The notes below the pieces were generated by a model that was given only the letters and a program-made list of their open reading frames with translations, did no database searches and had not been told where the DNA came from. Shown here piece by piece: positions 51,945-61,165 of a DNA stretch of 64,000 nt. A program made the translations under genes and the position numbers. This stretch comes from Clostridia bacterium. GTDB lineage: Bacteria > Bacillota > Clostridia > Christensenellales > Borkfalkiaceae. The stretch spans positions 1-64,000 of the forward strand of contig CAAGAM010000195.1 in the NCBI GenBank assembly GCA_900767815.1, in the 5' to 3' direction. Every line of letters starts with the position of its first letter. Position 1 is the first letter of the stretch.

Positions 51945-53481
51945 TTATATAAAAGATATTTTGCCGAAAATACGCGACATCGACGAAGAAATCGGCAGAA
52001 TAAGGCTTAAAAAAATCGTTTTACATACGGACGGAAACGCCGAGTTCTTCTTCATATGCGATAAATCCGTAAGCGACGGAATCTGTATGAAAATAGAGGA
52101 CGTTTTAAGGAAATATTTGCCTGCGTCGTTTACGGAATGCAGAGTCGAAGTCGCAAAAATCGTTGCCGATCCCGAACTTGTTTCGGGGGAGATTTTCAAT
52201 TATCTTAAATCGCAGTTCATGTCGATCGCGGGCGGAATAAAAAAAGAGCAGATTTCCGCCATGCCGCCCGAAAACGGGTGTTGCGAGTATGTATTGAACG
52301 TCGATGAAGACGTTTTTTCTTATCTTACGGCAAACAACGTTACCGATAAAATTTCCGCACACCTGTATGAAAATTTCTGTTGTTTGTTTAAAGGCAAAGT
52401 CAATAGTATCGGCAAGACGCAAGCAAACGGCGAGATTTTAAAACAAAAAGTCAATTCCGCCGAATACGAAACGATAAAATGCAGAACGCTTCACGTGGGC
52501 GATCCCGTTAAGATATGGGGCGAAGATATAGAAGGAACGGCAATTTATGCCGCGGACGCGGTATATGCGCAGGGAATGTGCTGTTTTGCGGGGATCGTAA
52601 CTTCGATAAATCAAAAAGAAACTCAAAAAGGAAAAACCTTTTACATAATAGAGCTTGACGATAAAACGGGCAAAATTCAGGGAAAAATCTTCATGACCAA
52701 GGAAAAGGAAAAGAAGATAGACAAAATTCAGATAGGCACTCAGCTTATCTGCAGAGGCGATCTGAGCATGTTCAACGGTGCGCCGAGTTTTAAGATTTCC
52801 GACGTTTCTTTCTGCGTTTTCCCCGAAAACTTCGTTCCGGAAGAGAGGGAAAGCAAGTCTGTTCCCGAATACTATACGTTTGTTAAGCCGGAAAAACTCG
52901 AAGATATGTCGCAAGCCGGGCTTTTCGACGCGGTTAAAGCCGTTCCAGAATGCCTTATAGGCAAAACATTCGTCGTTGTCGATATCGAAACCACAGGTCT
53001 TTCTTATCTCGGCGGCGATAAAATCACCGAAATAGGCGCGGTGAAAATCGTTGACGGAAAAATCGTAGACAAATTTCAGACTCTTATTAACCCCGAAAAG
53101 AAAATAAGCGAGGAAATCACCAAGCTTACGGGCATCGATGACGACATGGTTAAGGATATGCCCACAATCGGTAAAGTAATACCCGATTTTTATAAGTATG
53201 CCGACGGAAGTATTATAGTGGGGCATAATCTCGATTTTGACTATAAATTTATTAAATTTTTCGCAAAAGAAGAGGGTTATATCTTCAAAAACGAAGGAAT
53301 CGACACCCTTCCGTTTGCAAAAGAGGTTGTTCCGCGGTTAAAAAATTATAAACTGAATACCGTTTGCGATCATTTTTCAATCGAATTTCTGCATCACAGG
53401 GCTTTGTCGGACGCGCACGCTACGGCTAAGCTTTTCCTCGAACTTGTCGAATTAAAGAAAGATTTACCTGATTTTATGTAA
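51937..53481 (+). CDS. PolC-like protein with N-terminal, OB and proofreading exonuclease domains but no polymerase
   Basis: 514 residues. Residues 1-150 resemble the PolC N-terminal domain; about 190-300 is the PolC OB fold (VGDPVKIWGEDIEGTAIYA, AGIVTSINQKETQKGKTFYI); about 340-510 is a DEDDh exonuclease with VVVDIETTGL (Asp349, Glu351), HNLDFD (His430) and HRALSD (His487, Asp492), so proofreading looks active. The PHP and palm-fingers-thumb parts, some 900 residues in a normal PolC, are missing. It lies exactly where polC is found, between ispG and rimP. A TTG start overlaps the ispG stop. Only 118 bases separate it from rimP, so no hidden remainder exists. Confidence 0.88.
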   Translation: MFDYIKDILPKIRDIDEEIGRIRLKKIVLHTDGNAEFFFICDKSVSDGICMKIEDVLRKYLPASFTECRVEVAKIVADPELVSGEIFNYLKSQFMSIAGGIKKEQISAMPPENGCCEYVLNVDEDVFSYLTANNVTDKISAHLYENFCCLFKGKVNSIGKTQANGEILKQKVNSAEYETIKCRTLHVGDPVKIWGEDIEGTAIYAADAVYAQGMCCFAGIVTSINQKETQKGKTFYIIELDDKTGKIQGKIFMTKEKEKKIDKIQIGTQLICRGDLSMFNGAPSFKISDVSFCVFPENFVPEERESKSVPEYYTFVKPEKLEDMSQAGLFDAVKAVPECLIGKTFVVVDIETTGLSYLGGDKITEIGAVKIVDGKIVDKFQTLINPEKKISEEITKLTGIDDDMVKDMPTIGKVIPDFYKYADGSIIVGHNLDFDYKFIKFFAKEEGYIFKNEGIDTLPFAKEVVPRLKNYKLNTVCDHFSIEFLHHRALSDAHATAKLFLELVELKKDLPDFM

Positions 53482-53497
53482 AAGAACGTTCAAACGC

Positions 53498-53526
53498 TTG
53501 CTTTTACGCAAAAAATATGGTAATAT
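53498..53526 (+). promoter_or_regulatory. Promoter of the rimP-nusA operon
   Basis: TTGCTT (53498-53503), 17 bases, TAATAT (53521-53526) with a TGG extension. Predicted start near 53533, so the terminator at 53555-53586 is inside the leader. Confidence 0.6.
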
Positions 53527-53554
53527 ATATATGCTTAATACGATTTACTCGATA

Positions 53555-53586
53555 TTGAGAGCGGCTTCTGCCGCTCTCAAATTTTT
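53555..53586 (+). terminator. Terminator in the rimP leader (probable attenuator)
   Basis: Perfect 11-bp stem TTGAGAGCGGC / GCCGCTCTCAA with TTCT loop and TTTTT tail. It ends 5 bases before the rimP Shine-Dalgarno GGAGGG (53591). Placed between the promoter and the first gene it would cut most transcripts unless bypassed. Confidence 0.8.
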
Positions 53587-53599
53587 ATATGGAGGGTAT

Positions 53600-54061
53600 A
53601 TGAAGTTTAAAAGCGTTGAAGAAATCGATAAAGTTATACGCCCCGTTGCGGACGAAATGAATATCGAAATAGTAGAAATTGTTACGAAAATAAGTAAAAA
53701 CCCGTCGTTGACCGTGTATATCGACAAAGAGGACGGAGTAGACCTCGACGCGTGCGAGAAATTCCACAACGCAATAGACCCCGTTCTCGACGAAATCGAC
53801 GCGTCGTTCGGAGCGGCGTATACGCTTAACGTATCCAGCCCGGGACTTGATCGTCCGCTTAAAACGGCGAGAGATTTCGAAAAAAGAATAGGTAAAGACG
53901 TCGAAATAAAGCTTGCAACGCCGTTGCAAGGAAAAAAGTATATGGAATGCAAGCTTGTAGGCTACGATGCAAACAACGTTGTTTTGAACGACGGCGAAAA
54001 AGATTTCAAGCTTCCTCTTACAAAAATAGAAAAAATAAACGAAGCAATTAAATTCGACTGA
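53600..54061 (+). CDS. rimP: Ribosome maturation factor RimP
   Basis: 153-residue factor for 30S subunit assembly. Two domains: an alpha-beta N domain (VEEIDKVIRPVADEMNIEIV) and an Sm-like C domain after the signature NVSSPGLDRPLKT near 85. An in-frame start at 53498 would run through the promoter and terminator, so ATG 53600 with GGAGGG is chosen. First gene of the nusA operon. Confidence 0.94.
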   Translation: MKFKSVEEIDKVIRPVADEMNIEIVEIVTKISKNPSLTVYIDKEDGVDLDACEKFHNAIDPVLDEIDASFGAAYTLNVSSPGLDRPLKTARDFEKRIGKDVEIKLATPLQGKKYMECKLVGYDANNVVLNDGEKDFKLPLTKIEKINEAIKFD

Positions 54062-54081
54062 TTTCGTTAAGGAGATAAAAT

Positions 54082-55203
54082 ATGAACAACAAGGAATTTT
54101 TCCTTTCGATAGAAGACCTCGAAAGAGAGAAAGGAATAAAGCAAGAGCTTTTGATCGAAACGTTGAAAAACGCGCTTGTTTCCGCATATAAAAAGCACAC
54201 GGGAACGAGCAGCGACGTTGAAATCGACATGAATCCCGAAAAGAAGACCGTAAGATTTTTTGCGGTGAAAACGGTTGCGGAAGAAGTTGTCGATCCCGAA
54301 AAAGAAATTTCTTTGGAAGAAGCCCGCGAAATTAAAAAATCGTATAAAGTCGGTGACGAAGTAAAAACGGAATTTGTTCCGAAGGAGTTCGGAAGAATCG
54401 CCGCGCAGACCGCAAAGCAGGTTGTTTTTCAGAAACTCAGAGAAGCCGAAAGAGATAATACGCTTGCGGAATTCGAAGATAAAGAAAACGAAATCAAGGC
54501 TTGCACCGTAAGAAGAATAGAGGACAAAAACGTCTTCGTCGAAATCGGCGCGGGCGAAATCGAAGCGTTGATGCTTCCTCAGGATCAGGTTCCTACGGAA
54601 ACGTATAACGTCAACGATAAACTTATGGTTTACGTCAAGAAAGTAAGAAGCATGGGCAAGAACGCTCAGATACTCGTATCGAGAACGTCTCCCGGGCTTG
54701 TAAGAAAGCTTTTCGAAAACGTAGTTCCGGAAATCGCGCAAGGTATCGTTACCGTTAAAGCCGTCGCGAGAGAACCGGGACAAAGAACGAAAATCGCTAT
54801 CGTAAGCAACGATCCGAACGTAGACGCGGTAGGCGCATGCGTAGGTAATAAAGGAATGAGAGTAAACGAAGTCGTCAGAGAACTCGGCGGCGAAAAAATA
54901 GATATCATTCCGTGGAGCGAAGACCCGCTTGAATTCATCGCAAAAGCACTTTCTCCTGCAAAGGTTCTGAAAGTCAGCGCGATCGAAGGCGAAAAAATTG
55001 CGAGAGTAGTCGTTCCCGACGATAAACTTTCGCTTGCAATCGGTAAAGACGGACAAAACGCTCGTCTTGCCGCAAGACTTACGGGTTGGAAAGTCGACGT
55101 CAAGAGCGAAAGCAAGGCAATGCTCGAAGAACAGCAGAACACGGCTTCGGACGAAGACGTAACCGAAGAAGATTTTGAAAACGTCGAAGGTAAAACCGAA
55201 TAA
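54082..55203 (+). CDS. nusA: Transcription termination/antitermination protein NusA
   Basis: RNA polymerase-binding elongation factor of 373 residues. N-terminal domain (LIETLKNALVSAYKKHTG), S1 domain near 130-200 (VRRIEDKNVFVEIGAGEIEALM), then KH1 and KH2 with RTKIAIVSNDPNVDAVGACVG, GKDGQNARLAARLTGW. The C-terminal acidic repeats of E. coli are absent, as in other Firmicutes. It promotes pausing and termination at many hairpins, relevant to the terminator in its own leader. Shine-Dalgarno AAGGAG. Confidence 0.96.
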   Translation: MNNKEFFLSIEDLEREKGIKQELLIETLKNALVSAYKKHTGTSSDVEIDMNPEKKTVRFFAVKTVAEEVVDPEKEISLEEAREIKKSYKVGDEVKTEFVPKEFGRIAAQTAKQVVFQKLREAERDNTLAEFEDKENEIKACTVRRIEDKNVFVEIGAGEIEALMLPQDQVPTETYNVNDKLMVYVKKVRSMGKNAQILVSRTSPGLVRKLFENVVPEIAQGIVTVKAVAREPGQRTKIAIVSNDPNVDAVGACVGNKGMRVNEVVRELGGEKIDIIPWSEDPLEFIAKALSPAKVLKVSAIEGEKIARVVVPDDKLSLAIGKDGQNARLAARLTGWKVDVKSESKAMLEEQQNTASDEDVTEEDFENVEGKTE

Positions 55204-55227
55204 GTAAAACCGAGTTTTGGAGAATTT

Positions 55228-55500
55228 ATGACCGGGAAAAACATTCCGATTAGAACCTGCATAGTTTGCAGACGCGAATTTGAAAAAAAAGAGCTGTTAA
55301 GAATAGTTAAAACGAAAGACGGGAATTTCCGTGCGGATAAAACGGGAAAAGCCGACGGCAGAGGCGCGTATATATGTCGCTCGCCCGAGTGCTTCAATAA
55401 GCTTTTGAAAACGAAATTTTTAAATAAGGTTTTTAAAACGTCCGTTCCCGATTCGGTTTACGCCGAGATTGAGGAGGAACTTCTTGGAAAGAATGGGTAA
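55228..55500 (+). CDS. ylxR: YlxR/DUF448 RNA-binding protein (RnpM type)
   Basis: 90-residue basic protein with RTCIVCRREFEK, DKTGKADGRGAYICRSPEC and LNKVFK, the standard YlxR pattern. Homologues bind RNA, with the B. subtilis protein reported to modulate RNase P. Always between nusA and infB. Shine-Dalgarno TTGGAGAA. Its 3' end overlaps the next gene by 17 bases. Confidence 0.93.
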   Translation: MTGKNIPIRTCIVCRREFEKKELLRIVKTKDGNFRADKTGKADGRGAYICRSPECFNKLLKTKFLNKVFKTSVPDSVYAEIEEELLGKNG

Positions 55501-55816
55501 ATCGTTTGCTTATCTCGGATTTGCCATAAAATCGAGAAAGCTCAGAACGGGTATAAACGCGATAAATACGTTAAAAAAGGACGTGTATCTTATTATCGTT
55601 TGTTCGACGGGCGAAAAAAACGCCCGAAAAGAAGCGGAAAAACTTTCCGTAAAATTTAACGCTCCGCTGATCGAATCGGTTACTAAAACGCTTGAGGAGA
55701 TTACGGGCAAGGAAAATTGTAAGGTTGCGGCGTTGACGGACGAAAATCTGGCAAAGGCAATATTACAGAATCTCGGAGAAGATTTCAGGGTTTTAAACGG
55801 AGGTCATAAGGATTGA
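55484..55816 (+). CDS. ylxQ: L7Ae/L30e-family RNA-binding protein YlxQ
   Basis: 110-residue kink-turn-type RNA-binding fold: FAYLGFAIKSRKLRTGINAIN, YLIIVCSTGEKNARKEAEKL and VAALTDENLAKAIL. The TTG at 55484 has GGAGG 6 bases before it; ATG 55493 is the alternative three codons later. It overlaps ylxR and ends one base before infB, the usual order. Confidence 0.88.
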   Translation: MERMGKSFAYLGFAIKSRKLRTGINAINTLKKDVYLIIVCSTGEKNARKEAEKLSVKFNAPLIESVTKTLEEITGKENCKVAALTDENLAKAILQNLGEDFRVLNGGHKD

Positions 55817-55817
55817 T

Positions 55818-58802
55818 ATGGAAGAGAAAAAAGAAGATTTATTGAAAAACTTAAAAAAGGTCAATGCGATTTGCGGCGAAATCGACGATTTGAAATCAAA
55901 AGTCAAGGAAGCAAAATCAAAGGTTTCGGCTCTCGGCAAAAAGATCTCCGTAAAGGAAAAATCGCTTAAAGAGCAACTCGAAAAAGCCAAAGCCGAAGCC
56001 GAGGCGGAAAACGAAACAAAAGCGGTTACCCCCGAAGTTAACGAAACGGTTGCGGAAAAAGCAGAGGTTAAAGAAGCAGAGGTTAAGGAAGTCAAAGAAG
56101 AAAAGAAGACTAAGAAAACCAAAACTAACGCTTCCGAAGAGACCGCATCGCAAAGCGAACCCGAAGTTAAAGAAGCGGAGAAGATCACGGAAAAATCCGC
56201 CGAAACGGAAACAAAAGTAAAATCCGAAAAAAAGACAAGCGGGAAAAAGAGCGAGCCGAAAGCCGAAGAAAAGGCAGAAGAAAAGGTCGCTGCGGTAACC
56301 GAAGAACCCGTAAAAGACGAAAAAGCTTCGAAAACGGTAAAGACGGAAAAAGCGGTAAAGACGGAAAAAACGGTAAAGACGGAAAAAACCGAAAAAACGG
56401 AAGCAAAAGCCGAAGAAAAACCTGTAAAAGAAGCGGTTAAACCCGTAAAAGAGGAAGAAAAACCCGCAGAACAGCCCGTTAAACCCGTTGAAAAACCCGT
56501 TTTGGACGAAAAGGCAATAAAAGAAGCAAGAAAAAGAGCATTGGAAGAAGCTCAGGCGCGAGCTTTGGCGGAAGCAAGAGCAAAAATTCTCGAGCAGAAG
56601 AGAAAAGAAGCAAAGGCGCGCGGTGAAGTCCCGAGTCTTGTTAAACTTGCAAGCGAACGTCCGAGAGTTTACGAGCCGAAAAAAGATCAACGCCCCGCAA
56701 GGCGCGAATATATTCCTCAGGACGGAAGAAGACCTGCGGGCGCGGGAACGAGAACTCCTTCGGACAGACCTTTCGCAAACAGAAACGGCGCGAAGCCCGG
56801 CGCACTCGGCGGAGCAAAGAAAGCCGTAGAGATTTCTTACGTCCCCAAGGATACGGGTAAAGCGTTCGGAAACAAGAAAAAGTCTTCCGAAAAAAGTTAT
56901 GACGACAAAAAGGGGCTTAACAAGAAATCTCTTGCAAAAGCTCAGGTCAGCATAGAGGATTTCGACGAGAACAAGACGGGTTACAGAAAAGCTCGTAACA
57001 AGAAAGCAAGCAAATCGAGCGATCAGGCTCAGACCGTAAAAATCGAAAAAGCGGTTATAAATAAAGAAATCATTCCGATAAAAGAGTTGTCCGAAAAACT
57101 CGGCATATCCGCAATCGAAATAACCAAAAAGCTCTTCAAAGAGGGCATAATGAAAACTATAAACGATTCCGTCGATTATGATACGGCAGGAGTCATCGCG
57201 GCCGATCTCGGCATAGAACTTGAGCTTAAAATGGATAAAACTGCGGAAGAAGTTCTTTCCGAAACCTTCGATTCCGCAGACGACGCGGCAAAGCTTGTCA
57301 AAAGACCTCCCGTCGTCACCGTCATGGGTCACGTCGACCACGGCAAAACCTCTCTTCTCGACAGAATCAGAAGCGCAAACGTCACGGCGTCCGAAGCTGG
57401 CGGCATAACTCAGCATATCGGCGCGTATACGGTTACGGTTAACGGAGAGAAAATAACCTTCCTCGACACCCCGGGACATGCCGCATTCACTGCAATGAGA
57501 GCAAGAGGCGCGCAGATTACGGATATCGCCGTACTCGTTATCGCCGCAGACGACGGAATCATGCCGCAGACGATAGAAGCAATTCACCATGCGCAAGCCG
57601 CGGGAGTTTCCATTATCGTCGCCGCAAACAAAATCGATAAACCTCAGGCGAACATCGAGAGAGTAAAGCAACAGCTTGCGGATCAATCCGTTCTTATAGA
57701 AGAATGGGGCGGAGACGTCGCTCTTGTTCCCGTATCGGCAAAGACGGGCGAGGGTATAGACAATCTTCTCGAAACCATTTTGTTAACGGCGGACGTCAAA
57801 GAACTTAAAGCTAACCCCGACAGAATGGCGAAAGGTACCATTATCGAAGCAAAACTCGATAAAGGTAAGGGACCCGTTGCAACCGTGCTTATTCAGAACG
57901 GAACGCTGCACACCGGCGACAACCTCGTTGCGGGAACTATTACCGGCAGAGTCAGAGCGATGATAGACGACAAGGGAAGAACGGTAAAGGAGGCAGGTCC
58001 TTCTATGGCGGTTTCCATTCTCGGCTTAGAGGAAGTTCCCAACGCGGGCGATTCCATTTATGCCGTAGATCAGGATAAGCTTTCAAAGCTCGTCGCGCAG
58101 GAAAGAAGAAACAAAGAAAGAGAAGAGATGATAAAACAATCTCAGAAAATTACTTTGGACGATCTTTTCTCGAAAATCAGCGACGGAAACCTCAAAGCTC
58201 TCAATATTCTTATAAAAGCAGACGTACAAGGCTCGGTTGAGGCTGTAAAACAATCTCTTTCCGAACTTACCAACGAGGAAGTTAAGGTCAACGTAATTCA
58301 TGCGGCGGTCGGAGCAATCAACGAAACGGACGTAATGCTTGCCGATTCTTCCAATGCGATTATAATCGGATTCAACGTTCGTCCCGATTCCAAAGCTAAA
58401 ACTCTGGCAGAAAGAAGCAAGGTCGATATAAGGCTTTACAGAATTATTTACGAAGCGATAGACGACGTAAAGAACGCAATGAAAGGTCTTATCGCTCCCA
58501 AAACGCAGGAAATCTACATGGGCAAAGCCGAAGTACGCCAGACGTTCAAAATTACGGGCGTCGGAATGGTTGCGGGTTGCTACGTAACCGAAGGAAAGAT
58601 CATCAGAAACGGAAAACTTCGTATTTACAGAAACGACGTTATGATCTGCGAAGGAAACGTAAATCAGCTTAAGCGTTTCAAAGACGACGTTAAAGAAGTT
58701 TCGCAGGGATTCGAATGCGGTATTTCGATAGAAAACTTCAACGATATTCAGATCGGCGACTTCATCGAGAGTTATCTTATCGAAGTTAAGCCCGTTGTAT
58801 AA
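55818..58802 (+). CDS. infB: Translation initiation factor IF-2
   Basis: GTPase placing fMet-tRNA on the 30S subunit, 994 residues, longer than the roughly 716 of B. subtilis. The extra length is a Lys/Glu/Ala/Val-rich, probably coiled or disordered N-terminal 400 residues, including three 18-base repeats. Then IF2_N ([20 protein letters not shown]), the G domain ([23 protein letters not shown]), domain II and the C-terminal fMet-tRNA-binding domain. Shine-Dalgarno AAGGA. A terminator-like hairpin follows before rbfA. Confidence 0.97.
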   Translation: MEEKKEDLLKNLKKVNAICGEIDDLKSKVKEAKSKVSALGKKISVKEKSLKEQLEKAKAEAEAENETKAVTPEVNETVAEKAEVKEAEVKEVKEEKKTKKTKTNASEETASQSEPEVKEAEKITEKSAETETKVKSEKKTSGKKSEPKAEEKAEEKVAAVTEEPVKDEKASKTVKTEKAVKTEKTVKTEKTEKTEAKAEEKPVKEAVKPVKEEEKPAEQPVKPVEKPVLDEKAIKEARKRALEEAQARALAEARAKILEQKRKEAKARGEVPSLVKLASERPRVYEPKKDQRPARREYIPQDGRRPAGAGTRTPSDRPFANRNGAKPGALGGAKKAVEISYVPKDTGKAFGNKKKSSEKSYDDKKGLNKKSLAKAQVSIEDFDENKTGYRKARNKKASKSSDQAQTVKIEKAVINKEIIPIKELSEKLGISAIEITKKLFKEGIMKTINDSVDYDTAGVIAADLGIELELKMDKTAEEVLSETFDSADDAAKLVKRPPVVTVMGHVDHGKTSLLDRIRSANVTASEAGGITQHIGAYTVTVNGEKITFLDTPGHAAFTAMRARGAQITDIAVLVIAADDGIMPQTIEAIHHAQAAGVSIIVAANKIDKPQANIERVKQQLADQSVLIEEWGGDVALVPVSAKTGEGIDNLLETILLTADVKELKANPDRMAKGTIIEAKLDKGKGPVATVLIQNGTLHTGDNLVAGTITGRVRAMIDDKGRTVKEAGPSMAVSILGLEEVPNAGDSIYAVDQDKLSKLVAQERRNKEREEMIKQSQKITLDDLFSKISDGNLKALNILIKADVQGSVEAVKQSLSELTNEEVKVNVIHAAVGAINETDVMLADSSNAIIIGFNVRPDSKAKTLAERSKVDIRLYRIIYEAIDDVKNAMKGLIAPKTQEIYMGKAEVRQTFKITGVGMVAGCYVTEGKIIRNGKLRIYRNDVMICEGNVNQLKRFKDDVKEVSQGFECGISIENFNDIQIGDFIESYLIEVKPVV
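56335..56388 (+). repeat. Three tandem 18-bp units inside infB
   Basis: Unit CGGTAAAGACGGAAAAAR is repeated three times in frame (56335-56352, 56353-56370, 56371-56388), encoding [12 protein letters not shown]-type hexapeptides in the unstructured N-terminal arm of IF-2. Shows recent slippage growth. Confidence 0.85.
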
Positions 58803-58898
58803 CAAAAACATAATTATTTTATCTGCCGACGGCGATTTTAAATTTATTGCGATTTAAACTTCGTCATAATCGTTTCAGGTATAATAAAGATTAAAATT

Positions 58899-58930
58899 GC
58901 CGACATTATGATTTATATGTCGGCTTTTTT
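58899..58930 (+). terminator. Terminator in the rbfA leader
   Basis: 8-bp stem GCCGACAT / ATGTCGGC, 10-base loop, TTTTTT tail. It ends 4 bases before the rbfA Shine-Dalgarno (AAGGAGG 58934-58940). A -10-like TATAAT lies at 58880-58885 without a good -35. The rest of 58803-58898 holds a possible competing GCCGACGGC stem near 58825. Confidence 0.7.
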
Positions 58931-58949
58931 GAAAAGGAGGTTTTGAAAT

Positions 58950-59354
58950 ATGAAACTTAAAAGAGAACAAAGATTAAACAGCGAATTTCAGAAAGAAATA
59001 TACAATATTTTAAAAAATAAAGTCAAAAACCCGATGATATCGGAAATGTTCAGTATTTCGGAAGTAGACGTGACAAACGATCTGAAACACGCTAAGGTTT
59101 ACGTTTCCGTATTTTCCGCCGACAAAGAAAAATCTCAGGCGACTTTCGAAGCGATTTGCGATTCGGCAAAGGCGGTAAGAACGGAACTGAGCAAAACTAT
59201 GCATATAAGAACAGTTCCCGAGCTTCATTTCGTCCTCGATAATTCCGCGGAATACGGAAATAAAATCGATAAAATATTAAGCACGATTACTTACGTAACA
59301 AAACCCGACGACGATACGGAAGAGGAAGCAGACAACGAAGATGATAACGCTTAA
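58950..59354 (+). CDS. rbfA: Ribosome-binding factor A
   Basis: 134-residue KH-fold factor for 16S rRNA 5' end maturation and cold adaptation. Start KLKREQRLNSEFQKEIYNIL and the DVTNDLKHAKVYVSVF motif with RTVPELHFVLDNSAEYGNKID are diagnostic; the tail is acidic. Strong AAGGAGG. Overlaps nrnA by 14 bases. Confidence 0.95.
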   Translation: MKLKREQRLNSEFQKEIYNILKNKVKNPMISEMFSISEVDVTNDLKHAKVYVSVFSADKEKSQATFEAICDSAKAVRTELSKTMHIRTVPELHFVLDNSAEYGNKIDKILSTITYVTKPDDDTEEEADNEDDNA

Positions 59355-60306
59355 AGAAATTGCTCGCGAACTTTTAAAATACGACAGCGTACTTATTTTT
59401 TCCCACGCAAGACCGGACGGGGATACGCTCGGATCGGCTATGGCTGTTAAAACGGCGCTTTTGAACGCGGGGAAAAAAGCGGAGGTTGTTTGCGCTTCAG
59501 ATATTCCCGTCAAATACGAATTTTTTCCGTCTTTTAAGTCGATAAAAAAACCTCATGAGATAACGGAGAAGTTTGCCGCTCATCTTTCCGTGGACATTTC
59601 AGTGGAGAGCATGTTCGGCGACGGTTATGATTTATATATAAAAAATAAAAACTTATTCAATATCGATCATCACGTTTCAAATTCGCGTTACGCAAAGTTC
59701 AACTACGTAAAAAACGAGGCGGCTTGTTGCGAAATAATTTACGATTTCATAAAAGAACTCGGAGCGGAAATTACTTCGGAAATCGCAGATTATCTTCTTT
59801 TGGGAATTATTACCGATACGGGAAATTTTGCGCATAGCAACGTCAGCGAAAACACGCTTTTAGTTGCTTCGAAACTTGTTTCTTCGGGGGCAAGGCTTCA
59901 CGAAATCTCTTATCAGATGTTTAAAAATCAGTCGAAAGAAAGGGCTGTTTTGTTCGGAAGAGTGACCTCGAAAATGAAGTTTTTCCTTGACGATAAGCTC
60001 GCCGTGATTTCCGTTCTCGACGATGATTTTAAAAGTACGGGAGCTTCGTCCGATATGACGGAAGGTTTTATCGATTTTCCGCTTTCGATAAGCGGAGTTG
60101 AAGTTGCGGTTTCGATTATGCAATCCAAGCCGAATGCTTTCAAAATAAGTTTAAGAAGCAAAGGAAAGGTAGACGTAAACGAAGTTGCGTCCATTTTCGG
60201 CGGAGGCGGGCATGTTTTGGCGAGCGGTTGTATGATTTGCGGATTTTACGAAGACGTTAAAGATAAAATAATCAAAGCAGTTTCCGATGCTTTAAGCGGG
60301 TTATGA
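59341..60306 (+). CDS. nrnA: DHH/DHHA1 phosphoesterase, oligoribonuclease/pAp phosphatase
   Basis: 321-residue manganese enzyme that degrades nanoRNAs and 3'-phosphoadenosine phosphate. Motifs: SHARPDGDTLGSAMAV near 19, the DHH triad in NIDHHVSN near 99, GIITDTGNFAH near 157 and the DHHA1 glycine loop FGGGGHVLASG near 285. The start lies within rbfA (14-base overlap). Usual neighbour of rbfA and truB in Firmicutes. Confidence 0.93.
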   Translation: MITLKEIARELLKYDSVLIFSHARPDGDTLGSAMAVKTALLNAGKKAEVVCASDIPVKYEFFPSFKSIKKPHEITEKFAAHLSVDISVESMFGDGYDLYIKNKNLFNIDHHVSNSRYAKFNYVKNEAACCEIIYDFIKELGAEITSEIADYLLLGIITDTGNFAHSNVSENTLLVASKLVSSGARLHEISYQMFKNQSKERAVLFGRVTSKMKFFLDDKLAVISVLDDDFKSTGASSDMTEGFIDFPLSISGVEVAVSIMQSKPNAFKISLRSKGKVDVNEVASIFGGGGHVLASGCMICGFYEDVKDKIIKAVSDALSGL

Positions 60307-61160
60307 TGAACGGATTTTTAAATTTATATAAACCTAAGGGTGTAAGTTCGGCTAAAATTCTGAACGCGCTAAAAAAATCCATTAAAGGCGTAACCGTCGG
60401 TCATATGGGAACACTGGATCCTTTGGCGAGCGGCGTTTTACCTGTCGCGCTCGGGAAATCTACGAGATTGTTTGATTTTTTGCTCGATAAAGATAAAACG
60501 TACATAGCGACGTTCGCGTTCGGATATGAAACGAATACGTTGGATCTGGAAGGCGAAATAATAAAAAGAAACGAACACGTTCCCACGGAGAGCGAACTTA
60601 TCGCCGCGGCCGAACGAAATACCGGTGAGATAATGCAGGTTCCGCCCGTGTTTTCCGCTAAATGCGTAAACGGAAAGAGAAGTTATCAGCTTGCGAGAAA
60701 GGGCGAAGAAGTTGAACTTCAGCCTAAAAAAGTAACGATAAATTCTATAGAACTCATAGAAAAATTATCGGATAACGAATTTAAGTTCAGAATCGAATGC
60801 AAAGGCGGAACGTATATACGTTCGATAGTTCGGGATATCGCCGCGGCATGCGGTACGGTTGGTACAATGACCGATCTCGTGAGAACTGCTTCCGGAATAT
60901 TTTCAATCGAAAACAGCGTTAAATTAGAAGACTTCGTTTTGTCCGACGATAAAGAAAAAATGCTTATCCCGCCCGAAAACGTTATTTCATATCCAGAAAT
61001 TCGTTTAAACGAAATCGAGACGACCCGCCTTTTCAACGGGTTGTATGATAATTTTTCTTATCCCGACGGAAGATATAAAATATTCGCGCCCGACGGCTTT
61101 TACGGGGTCGGGGACGTTACCGACGGAAAGATAAAAGTTAAAGCGTATATAAGAGCGTAA
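60303..61160 (+). CDS. truB: tRNA pseudouridine(55) synthase
   Basis: Makes pseudouridine 55 in the T loop of tRNAs, 285 residues. Catalytic motif GHMGTLDPLASGVLPVALG with the active Asp at about residue 40, YKPKGVSS near the N terminus, and the substrate-binding RIECKGGTYIRSIVRDIA near 175. ATGATG at 60303 overlaps the nrnA stop. The C-terminal PUA part is short but present. Confidence 0.95.
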   Translation: MMNGFLNLYKPKGVSSAKILNALKKSIKGVTVGHMGTLDPLASGVLPVALGKSTRLFDFLLDKDKTYIATFAFGYETNTLDLEGEIIKRNEHVPTESELIAAAERNTGEIMQVPPVFSAKCVNGKRSYQLARKGEEVELQPKKVTINSIELIEKLSDNEFKFRIECKGGTYIRSIVRDIAAACGTVGTMTDLVRTASGIFSIENSVKLEDFVLSDDKEKMLIPPENVISYPEIRLNEIETTRLFNGLYDNFSYPDGRYKIFAPDGFYGVGDVTDGKIKVKAYIRA

Positions 61161-61165
61161 GAAAA

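Noticed and set aside
53482..53599. A frameshifted remainder of polC after the PolC-like gene
   Set aside because: Only 118 bases are available and they hold a promoter and a terminator; no polymerase-like sequence appears in any frame.
55917..57686. A 589-residue open frame on the minus strand opposite infB
   Set aside because: It is the antisense shadow of the biased Lys/Glu codons of the IF-2 arm; the product is Phe/Arg-rich low complexity with no start signal, and infB itself is certain.
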